This document shows, piece by piece, positions 31,492-39,841 of a stretch of 64,000 bases of DNA. The notes under the pieces were generated by a model. That model had not been told where the DNA came from. It ran no database searches and worked only from the letters and a program-made list of their open reading frames with translations. Each line of letters starts with the position of its first letter. Within the stretch, counting starts at the first letter, position 1. The position numbers and the translations under genes were made by a program. This stretch comes from Escarpia spicata (lineage: Eukaryota; Annelida; Polychaeta; Sabellida; Siboglinidae): contig OZ023209.1 of NCBI GenBank assembly GCA_963995525.1, positions 32,980,199-33,044,198 on the forward strand, written 5' to 3'.

Positions 31492-32205
31492 TTAGTCGTC
31501 GTCATCGTCAACGTCTCTCTTCAGTGTGCGCACCGTATAAGACGCCTCGCCTTGCCAGGTCGTCTTACGCACACTGAGCTCCACTTTTGTACCTGTCAAC
31601 TCAAGTACAGTATCGCGAAGTTCCTCCTCATTTAATTCCACCAAGTAATCAGCCCGGTACTCAACGAGCTTAGCCATTTGCGTGTCAAACAACGTCAGCC
31701 ACATCTCATCTTCTTCTTCATCCCCATCTCGTATCATCACACGCAGCGCAAAGAAATTTTTCACCATATCCTGTTCCCCGTGGGTTCGACATAGCATAAC
31801 GCCATCTGTGGTTTTTTGATACAGCTTGCGTCGGCAATGGGAACAGCCCCTGTACGTGCACTGGTCTTTATAAGACACCGCCTCGATGAAGGCGGGGATC
31901 TTAAGTTTATATACGCCGTTCTCAGCGCAAGCCAGCTCCCTCACACTCACCAATGTAGCCTGTGATGACGTTGCAGTGCTGCATTCTCTCTCAAGCGAAG
32001 CGCGCCGAGTCGGTTCCTCCAAAGCCGCTTCGTCAGCCTCACGTTTACGCCCAATCGGGTACGCTATAACCAACACGGGTCTCTTAGCAGGCGGTGTTGT
32101 CGCCGCCGCAGGTGGTTGCTGCTGACTTCCACTCGCCTTACACGCCTGTTTACGCATCGCCTTCAGGTTTTTCACCGGTGTCGTCATCTCATTATGGTCG
32201 GCCAT
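31492..32205 (-). CDS. RPA70-C-like ssDNA-binding protein
   Basis: Intact frame of 262 codons from ATG 32280. The more likely start is ATG 32205 (MADHNEMTTPVKNLKAM), because the TATA box at 32298-32306 would place the transcript start near 32273. The N-terminal half is Gln/Ala/Pro-rich and basic. The C-terminal half (about 31900-31520) has a CTYRGCSHCRRKLYQ...LCRTHG zinc-ribbon pattern, then FFALRVMIRDGDEEEDEMW and TLFDTQMAKLVEYRADYL. This is the order of the replication factor A C-terminal OB fold (zinc ribbon inserted in an OB barrel, then D..G..W...F). An acidic tail ends the protein. ssDNA binding beside the element's PolB is the inferred role. Confidence 0.65.
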   Translation of the reverse strand: MADHNEMTTPVKNLKAMRKQACKASGSQQQPPAAATTPPAKRPVLVIAYPIGRKREADEAALEEPTRRASLERECSTATSSQATLVSVRELACAENGVYKLKIPAFIEAVSYKDQCTYRGCSHCRRKLYQKTTDGVMLCRTHGEQDMVKNFFALRVMIRDGDEEEDEMWLTLFDTQMAKLVEYRADYLVELNEEELRDTVLELTGTKVELSVRKTTWQGEASYTVRTLKRDVDDDDD

Positions 32206-32297
32206 TCTCGCATTGGAAGAACTTCTGCTGCTGCTGCTGTTGCTGCTGAAATCAGTCAGACCACTTGGGTTATACCACATACAAATTTTTCAACCGG

Positions 32298-32306
32298 TTT
32301 ATATAA
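32298..32306 (-). promoter_or_regulatory. TATA box of the RPA-like gene
   Basis: Minus strand CTTATATAAACC. The distance implies a start site downstream of ATG 32280. A short out-of-frame uORF begins at 32213. Confidence 0.6.
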
Positions 32307-32309
32307 GCA

Positions 32310-32908
32310 ACATACGGCGCATGCGTACTTAACACATACCGCCCTAATCGACGGTTCTATTACAACGCATAACTGCCTAGTATCCGATGTCTTTTATTTT
32401 CGGAAAAAAATTGAACGAATGTAGTGCGTTCGTTGACAAACGTTTATTTACAGCCAATTTTAATAAAATAATAACACCACATAATTCCCTACTCGCCACC
32501 GATCCCACACAACTCTTAAATTCATACTTTTAACGAGTCGGTTAGGCTTTGGAAAAAGCATTGTTCGCTCTTCACATTCCATTCACGATAAGCTACCCCA
32601 TTAGCGTCACAGCTGGTTTGCGTCACCATCCGGTTTCTAGTTATCGCCAAGAAAAAAATTTACACGTTCACGTTAGTGCGTTCGTTGTCAAATGTGACTT
32701 TCACATCGAATTTCTCTATTATTAATACTCCACAATATGCCTGATCCCTAACTAAGCGTATACAACGGTTCATTTTATGCATTTAAACGTTCGTTTATTG
32801 CTATTTTGATCTCTTTGCCTTCGATGTTTTACATCACTTTTGCGCATGCGCGCTTAGCACATACCTGACTTTAGACAACAACGCAACGGTCTTCGCTCAT
32901 TCGCTATC
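32310..32908. other. Divergent intergenic region with duplicated segments
   Basis: No ORF of note. GCGCATGCG..CTTA.CACATACC occurs at about 32318 and again at about 32844. TTAGTGCGTTCGTTG.CAAA occurs at about 32422 and 32673. A minus-strand AATAAAAG (about 32391) is present. The duplicated upstream blocks suggest two related promoters facing opposite ways. Confidence 0.5.
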
Positions 32909-32964
32909 ATGGCCGCCTCCCGAACACTTGCTACGCGAGAACCTGCCGCCGCAAACGAACAGCG
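32909..32964 (+). CDS. Right-end spliced gene, exon 1
   Basis: ATG 32909 in a good context (ATCATGG) gives MAASRTLATREPAAANEQ and ends at AGCG|GTACGT, a strong donor. The downstream intron (32965-33309) is very AT-rich and ends in TTATTCACAG. Only 18 codons plus two bases. Function unknown. Confidence 0.5.
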
Positions 32965-33088
32965 GTACGTTGTATTTCTTATTATTTACTTTTTATAACT
33001 TATTATTATATCTGTAATTCTTTAATTATATATTACTACAGCTGTAAGTTTTCATTCTTTATTTAATTACTTTTATAACTTATATTTA

Positions 33089-33122
33089 GTGCTGCTACTT
33101 TTTCGAACACCCCGATTTATAA
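33089..33122. repeat. Copy of the PolB promoter segment
   Basis: GTGCTGCTACTTTTTCGAAC through ATTTATAA, 33 of 34 bases identical to 29827-29860, in the same orientation. It lies inside the intron of the right-end gene. Confidence 0.85.
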
Positions 33123-33309
33123 TTTCTTTAATTATATATGTAATTCTTCATTAATTATTTAGTACAGCTGTCGGTTTTCATTCTTTATTAATTACTTTTC
33201 ATACTTTGTTTACTTATATTTAGTACACGTTTTCATTCTTTATTAATTATTTAGTACATTTTCCTATACGTAATTAATTTTACTTAATTGCCAAATGCGT
33301 TATTCACAG

Positions 33310-33762
33310 AAACCACCTGCGACGCCCTATCACACTGCCGACACGACCAAACGTCTACGATAGGCCTATCTGTCGCGTCACCGGCGTGCCACGACCACCA
33401 ACTCCCGTCGATCTCCAGGGGTCGGGAGACGACGAGCCAACCGTCTTCCCGGGCTTGACAGACGCTGAATGGATCAGCTCACTACACCCCACCCGTTCAC
33501 AGTCGACCAGGCTTCCGACGACGCCGACGGAATCCTGTCGTCGTTTTCCGTACGCGCGGACGACGGATCGTGGTACACGCCTATCCCGGCTAATGAATTA
33601 TACGAGAGACGAGGCTTTAACTCGCCTTTAGTGCCTGTAGGTCGCTCGACCTTAATGCAACGCCAATACGACTCGGACTGTTCACGAACAGCGCGACTAC
33701 CGCACTTGGGGCAAGCTCAGAGCCGCCCGCCTGGTTCACGGCACCACCGTGATTTCTATTAA
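33310..33762 (+). CDS. Right-end spliced gene, exon 2 (frame uncertain)
   Basis: Starts after the CACAG acceptor at 33309. In phase with exon 1 it reads HLRRPITLPTRPNVYDRP, then FPGLTDAEWISSL, and stops at 33631. A different frame (33469-33762) looks more protein-like downstream (DDADGILSSFSVRADDGSWY, then LYERRGFNSPLVPVG), and its TAA at 33760-33762 abuts the AATAAA at 33761-33766. A third frame (about 33680-33850) is also open. A frameshift near 33475-33490 would join the first two. Proline-rich, no recognised family. Poly(A) placement supports a gene ending near 33785. Confidence 0.4.
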
Positions 33763-33766
33763 TAAA

Positions 33767-34179
33767 CAAAACATAACTTACACCGCATTCACTCGTCTAT
33801 CTATCGCCTATAAGCAGCCTGCCTTACCGTTGAGTACAGCTTTTAAATGCTAAACGTATGCATGCGCCTCGTTTCGTTTTGATAGTATCGGCTATATAAA
33901 AACATACCACCATTTTGCGTCCATTCGTCTATCCACCGCATAAACATCCCGCTGCCTCAACAAGCCGACCGCTGAGTATAGCTTTTAAACGCGTGCATGG
34001 GATTCGTTTCAATAACGCCAGCCAGCTGAAATCAACGCCGTTACAGAACCGGCTAACAGCTGCTAGCCGTAGATCTATTTTTAACCGCCCGTACCTAGGC
34101 CGGTCGTATATCAAATTCCACCGCTGCTGCTGCTGTAATCACTCAGCGATATAGGGTACAGCGGGTATTCTCGTACACA
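33767..34179 (+). other. Imperfect duplication with TATA box, no assigned gene
   Basis: The segment ATTCactCGTCTATC...GAGTAcAGCTTTTAAA (33788-33848) is followed by a diverged copy at 33924-33990. TATATAAAAA lies at 33893-33902. An ORF at 33915-34154 (79 codons) lacks an ATG start and motifs. It may be a short transcript unit next to the right terminus. Confidence 0.35.
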
Positions 34180-34400
34180 GTGGGTTTAGTGCCTTTGTAA
34201 CCACGGTGGTTTTAGCTATAATATAACCACGGTGGTTTCAGCTAAAACCATATGGCTATATCGTAACTAGGGACGCTGTTACTGGAATAATAGCTAGATG
34301 GCGTTATCACGTAACTAGGGACGCTGCTAACGTAACTAGGGACGCCGTTATAGCCGCTAGGGCTAAACTAATTACTGGGCTACTCGCTAGGTGGCACCTC
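34180..34400. repeat. Right subterminal repeats
   Basis: ACCACGGTGGTTT.AGCTA occurs twice (about 34200 and 34228); it includes the palindrome ACCACGGTGGT. CGTAACTAGGGACGC occurs three times (about 34264, 34310 and 34331). They sit just inside the right TIR and differ from the left subterminal set. Confidence 0.75.
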
Positions 34401-34406
34401 TATATC

Positions 34407-34603
34407 ATCAATCAAAAGTGACAGGCCATCAATCACGTTTTTTATAAGTAGGTTCCCGATTTCTCTCGGGTTACACAAAACCCTTTGATCTTTTTTTATA
34501 AGTAGGTTCCCGAAAAAGATAAGGACGTTTTTTATGCACGTAGTTAGGCCTAAAGTAGGTCAAAAAGGGGCGGGGCGAGGGTGTGTGTTGTCTATATACT
34601 ACT
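34407..34603 (-). repeat. Polinton terminal inverted repeat, right
   Basis: Reverse complement of 17054-17250, identical except one base. Beyond it the two subterminal regions share only short CCATCTAGCG-like motifs. Confidence 0.97.
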
Positions 34604-34609
34604 TTTGTA
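34604..34609. repeat. Target-site duplication, right
   Basis: Perfect copy of TTTGTA at 17048-17053. The 6-bp length is standard for Polinton integration. Confidence 0.95.
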
Positions 34610-36129
34610 ATTTACCGACCACCATCGTCTGGTCGCAAGTCGAAGTCCTTTCGCCAATTCCTCGTAGAATTCGGCAAAGTTCTTGAATGCGTTTCACTTC
34701 GAAACACCGGAATCGTTATACTCGGTGATTTCAATGTTCGCTATGGAAACGATGTGCGACAAAGATGCACGTGACTTAACTGCATTGCTGAAAGTCACAT
34801 AAAACAACATGTGATATCGGCAACACACTGCCAGGGTAACATTGTGACAGACGTATCGGCGACTTATGTGCTTCGCCATTGATTAACAACCCCGCCGACA
34901 ACATTGACAGTCTGTTTGAACAGTATAATGATGAACTTCGAACGGTAATTGACAGACATGCACCAGTCATCCAACGATTAATAAATGTGCGTCCAAGACA
35001 ACCATGGCGGACTGACAACTTGCAGCTGATGAGACGTCAAGTGCGACGAGCAGAGCGCAAGTGGCGTCACACGCGGCTAGCTGCCCATCGTGAAATGTAC
35101 ACTGACTTGCGTGACGCATTTAAGCAGAGCATCGCCACAACCAAATCTGCTTATTACTGTGCTGAAATCGAAGTTACGTCTCACGATACCAAAGCAATAC
35201 ATCGCATCACGAACAATTTGATGGGACATACTCATACGCCTGTGTCTCCGAATGTGACAATGACCCTGATGCGCTAGCTAAGCGATTGGTCTCTTATTTC
35301 ACAGATAAGAACACTGATATCAGTATACGGCTGGTGACTGCATGCTCGTAATGCCTACTGCCCACATTCCTACACGATATCGAATGCCGTATTGAAGAAC
35401 CATTGTACGACTTTCAACTTGCTACAGTCACGGACATCTGCGGTCTGGTTGAGAAGACATCTAGCAAATCTTCTTCCAGCATTGACGTCATTTCTGGAAG
35501 CATGCTTAAATCTAACATTGACATTCTTGGACCAGTGTTAACCAGCATTGTTAACATGTCCATCGTGTCGGCATCACTACATGTCGCTATGAAACATGCC
35601 GTAGTAACACCACTGTTAAAGAGGAATGGTCTTGATCCAGAACTGTTATCGAATTATCGTCCAATATCAAATATGTCTTTCGTTTCGAAGCTCGTCGAGA
35701 AATGCTTTGCAATTCAAATACGACAGCACATGGATGCGAACGGCATCTTTGGTATTTTCCAAAGTGCGTACCGTCCAATGCACAGCTGTGAAACTGCCCT
35801 AGTACGCATACAGGACGACATATTGCTTTCTCTGGATAACAAGAAGAGCGTGATACTGGTGCTACTAGATCTCAGTGCCGCTTTTGATACTGTCGACCAC
35901 CATCTGTTGTTCAATCAACTGCACAGAATTGGCGTGCGTGGCAACGCACTGTGCTGGTTGAAGTCGTATCTGTCACAGCGAACATAGGCAGTTAAAGTTG
36001 GCAACTTCATTTCAAGAAGTGTCGATCTAACATGCGGTGTTCCTCAGGGTAGCGTGCTCAGACCTCTACTGTTCACGATCTACTGCCTTGGATTAAACCA
36101 TTTTTGAACATCATATGTATGCTGATGAT
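34610..36129 (+). pseudogene. LINE A, middle part (rest of endonuclease and RT)
   Basis: Continuation of the LINE split by the Polinton. The endonuclease resumes with YRPPSSGRKSKSFRQF and IVILGDFNVRYGND. A linker follows (34879-35277, RQPWRTDNLQLMRRQVRRAE). The RT starts with ISNMSFVSKLVEKCF and SAYRPMHSCETALVRIQD, then LLDLSAAFDTVDHHLL (first catalytic Asp) and GVPQGSVL. Lesions include a stop after the endonuclease block, a stop at 35275-35277 and TAG 35985-35987 after SQRT, where a Gln codon is likely ancestral. The sequence reaches the YADD motif near 36121-36129, where LINE B interrupts it. Confidence 0.85.
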
Positions 36130-38897
36130 GATCATCTATGCTATCACGTGTATGCAGATTCGAGGCTATATTTAGCGGAGATAGATCGTAGAAATTGGTG
36201 GTGCAGAAAAGTTGATAAACAAGTGGAATTACTGATTGATAAGTATTATTCTTGCCTTAATATAATTCATAAAGTTGCAATAAACATATATTGAGTAACA
36301 TATGTGCTTAAAGTTAGTTAGTTAAAGTACTTTAGAACACCTTAGTATAGTGAGTGATAATAGTGTAACTCACTTAGCCTTAGATAAGTTGTAAACAAGA
36401 TTTAACAAACTGTAAGCCAGTACTTACTAGATATTTTGATTAGGTAGCATTGTTGTTAAAATTAAGCAAGGGCGATAGTCGGGCGGCGTAACCTAAATAA
36501 ATAAAGCAGCCTAACGTAACGTAAATGATTGTATTTAAATTAGGTCACTACTGGTAATGTTAGCGTTCGTGACAGGATAAATAGTCGGCTGTGTAATTGA
36601 AATTTATAACCCAAAGTGTGCTGTAGTACACAGGAAACAGTCTTTATAAAGACTAAGTTAGTTAAGTTATTAAATAAATTAGATCGGGATATGGTCCTTG
36701 CAAGCGGCAAGTCAAGGCAAAGCGACATTTGGTGTGCGATCACTGCCACAGCTGGGTAGATTTTGCATTGTCTGGCTGTGGGAAGTCATGGGCAGAAACC
36801 ATGGACGAACGATTCACCTTTCAGTACATTGGGTGTTGGAAGGTGGAGTGTCTGCAGAAGGAGATAGTGAAGGGAATGGAGATGGGAATTAGCAAGGAGG
36901 CTGGTCGAATGGAGAGAGACGACAGGGAGAGAGGTGAGAATACCGCAAGACTAAAGGAGATTAGCAGTGGCAAGAAAACCGAGGAAAGGAGATTGAGAGG
37001 AGGGAAGGTGATTGGAGGGGAAGAAATTGGAAAATCGACAACAGAAAACGTGACAAGCGTGAAGGTGACAAGGAAGAAAGTGACAGTAGAGAAGGAGGGA
37101 GGGAAGATGGGACGGGATAGAAGTAAATGAGATGGGACGAAAGATGAAGGACGAAAGGAAGTGAGAGCAAAGTGAAAGAAGAGAAGTAAAAAAAGGGACG
37201 CTTACAGGAGGAAAGGTGACAAGAGAAAAGGCGACAGGAAAGAATGGATCGGAAGAGAATGTTACAGGAGAGAAGACGACGGGAGGGGGGGGGACAACAA
37301 CTAGACAGATGCAAACCGAAGAAGGAGCTATTCTAAGGCAGTGATTTAGGGGGCAATGAGGAAAGAGAGGGTGTTTATGGGCGACTCCATTATGAGAAAG
37401 ACGGACAAGACAATGAGAGAGGGGAAGGACGTCGTTGTTTGTCTAGGGGGGGGGGGGGCTAGGATTGAACATATGACAGATAGGGTAGAGAAGGTATTGG
37501 GACATGGCAAGGGGGTCTATACTGGTACATGTAGGAACAAATAATGCAGACAGGGAGGGAACAACTGCGATAGTATAGAAGTATAGACAGTTAGTGAGGA
37601 AGCTAAAGAAGACAAGAGTTGAACAGGTTATTCTGTCAGGAATTTTGCCAGTAATGGGAAGAAGGGGGGCAAAGTATAGAAACTGCAAGAGGATGGCGAT
37701 CAACGCATTAATTGAGCAGATGTATGAAGAAGAGGGGGTGGGATTCGCAGATTTATGGGGATACGTTGTTGGGAGGGAAGATATGTACATGAGAGATGGC
37801 CTCCATCTTAGTGGAAAGGGAGCAGCAGTTTTCTCAGAGAACCTACTGCGATCTGTTGACAGTGGGACAGGTTGCATATATTTAAACTAGATTCGCAGGG
37901 GGGACTCACAGAAAAGTCTGAAAATGGAGGCATAGATAAAGACAACACAAATAAATCAGTAAATAACAGTCTGTAAAACTGTTCTGAAGCTGGATATAAA
38001 TGTGTTTGTTTAAATGCAAGGAGTATAGTAAACAAAACAAAAGAACTAAACATTATGGTAAAAGATATTGACCCTCATATAATAGGTATAACCGAATCCT
38101 GGACCACCACCGATATATCAGATGCTGAATTGGGACTGACAGGATATGTACTATTTAGAAAAGATAGAATAGGAAGAAAGGGAAGTGGAGTTATTTTATA
38201 TATTAAAGAATCTATCCAGGCTTATGAAATAAAATGAGAAAGAGAAGCAGATTGCGAAGAAGCTGTTTGGTGTAACATAGTTACAGGAAACTCAACGTTA
38301 ACAGTTGGGTTAGTTTATCGAAGTCGAAACATAAGCATAGAAGAGAATGAAAAAATACAAAACGCTATAAGGGAAGTAAGCAAACGGGACTGTATTATTA
38401 TGGGGGATTTTAACCACGGGCATATACACTGGGAATCTCTACAAAGTATGGGGAGTGAGGACCACAAGTTTTTAGTTTTAGTTCAAGATACTTTCCTTTC
38501 TCAACACGTGCTAGAACCAACCAAGGGTGAGAATGTGTTAGACATAGTTTTGTCCTCACAGAATGAATTAGTTGACAATGTCAAGATATGTGAGCCACTG
38601 GGGAGTAGCGATCACAACCAGATACATTTTACAAATCAACATAAAATCAGAAAGGAATAGTAAAAAGCACTATAGGGGAAATTTCCACAAAGGAAGGTAT
38701 AAGGGCATGAGGAAATATTTTGTAAAGATAGACTGGAATAACACACTGAAAATAAGACACCAACAGAGTACTGGAATATATTAAAGAGTGAAATTAAGTG
38801 CATAGTCCATAAATTTGTACCCTTCAAACAAGGGAAACGTAGAAAAATTAAGTATATACAATTGATGTGGAAGTCATATAGATGTACTGGGAATACC
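36130..38897 (+). pseudogene. LINE B (CR1-type), first partial copy
   Basis: 5' part of a second LINE inserted into LINE A. ORF1 has a PHD-like zinc finger (LVCDHCHSWVDFALSGCGKS, FQYIGCW; 36720-36840) and a charged coil region. An SGNH-esterase domain follows in two frames (VFMGDSIMRKTDK at 37374; LSGILPVMGRRGAKYRN and MRDGLHLSGKGAAVF up to 37890). ORF2 starts with CLNARSIVNKTKELN (about 38010) and IIGITESW; the endonuclease has IIMGDFNHGHIHWES (38394) and LGSSDHNQ. Several stops break it. The copy is cut at 38897 by the tandem duplication junction; the full-length version follows at 39842. Confidence 0.8.
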
Positions 38898-39841
38898 GAT
38901 ACCAAAGCAATACATCGCATCACGAACAATTTGATGGGACATACTCATACGCCTGTGTCTCCGAATGTGACAATGACCCTGATGCGCTAGCTAAGCGATT
39001 GGTCTCTTATTTCACAGATAAGAACACTGATATCAGTATACGGCTGGTGACTGCATGCTCGTAATGCCTACTGCCCACATTCCTACACGATATCGAATGC
39101 CGTATTGAAGAACCATTGTACGACTTTCAACTTGCTACAGTCACGGACATCTGCGGTCTGGTTGAGAAGACATCTAGCAAATCTTCTTCCAGCATTGACG
39201 TCATTTCTGGAAGCATGCTTAAATCTAACATTGACATTCTTGGACCAGTGTTAACCAGCATTGTTAACATGTCCATCGTGTCGGCATCACTACATGTCGC
39301 TATGAAACATGCCGTAGTAACACCACTGTTAAAGAGGAATGGTCTTGATCCAGAACTGTTATCGAATTATCGTCCAATATCAAATATGTCTTTCGTTTCG
39401 AAGCTCGTCGAGAAATGCTTTGCAATTCAAATACGACAGCACATGGATGCGAACGGCATCTTTGGTATTTTCCAAAGTGCGTACCGTCCAATGCACAGCT
39501 GTGAAACTGCCCTAGTACGCATACAGGACGACATATTGCTTTCTCTGGATAACAAGAAGAGCGTGATACTGGTGCTACTAGATCTCAGTGCCGCTTTTGA
39601 TACTGTCGACCACCATCTGTTGTTCAATCAACTGCACAGAATTGGCGTGCGTGGCAACGCACTGTGCTGGTTGAAGTCGTATCTGTCACAGCGAACATAG
39701 GCAGTTAAAGTTGGCAACTTCATTTCAAGAAGTGTCGATCTAACATGCGGTGTTCCTCAGGGTAGCGTGCTCAGACCTCTACTGTTCACGATCTACTGCC
39801 TTGGATTAAACCATTTTTGAACATCATATGTATGCTGATGA
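38898..39841 (+). pseudogene. LINE A RT segment, duplicated copy
   Basis: Second copy of 35185-36129, including the same stop after SQRT (39698-39700). The shared lesion shows that LINE A was already dead before duplication. Confidence 0.85.

Larger units (their letters stand above)
17054..34603. mobile_element. Complete Maverick/Polinton element (adintovirus-like)
   Basis: Both ends are visible: 197-bp terminal inverted repeats beginning AGTAGTATATAG and ending CTATATACTACT, flanked by the 6-bp duplication TTTGTA. The 6-bp duplication, AG..CT termini and 17.5-kb size fit Polintons. The gene set confirms it: integrase, FtsK/HerA-type ATPase, adenain-like protease, major and minor capsid proteins and protein-primed PolB. 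Extra cargo is a NADAR-like protein and an RPA-like protein. The element is CpG-rich against AT-rich flanks. Near-identical TIRs suggest a fairly recent insertion, yet several genes carry stops or shifts. Confidence 0.97.

Noticed and set aside
31886..32125. Plus-strand ORF opposite the RPA-like gene
   Set aside because: Antisense shadow; low-complexity and no motif.
35185..39841. Two independent LINE A insertions
   Set aside because: The second copy has the same stop and the same LINE B insertion point with a constant 3713-bp offset, so it is a tandem duplicate.
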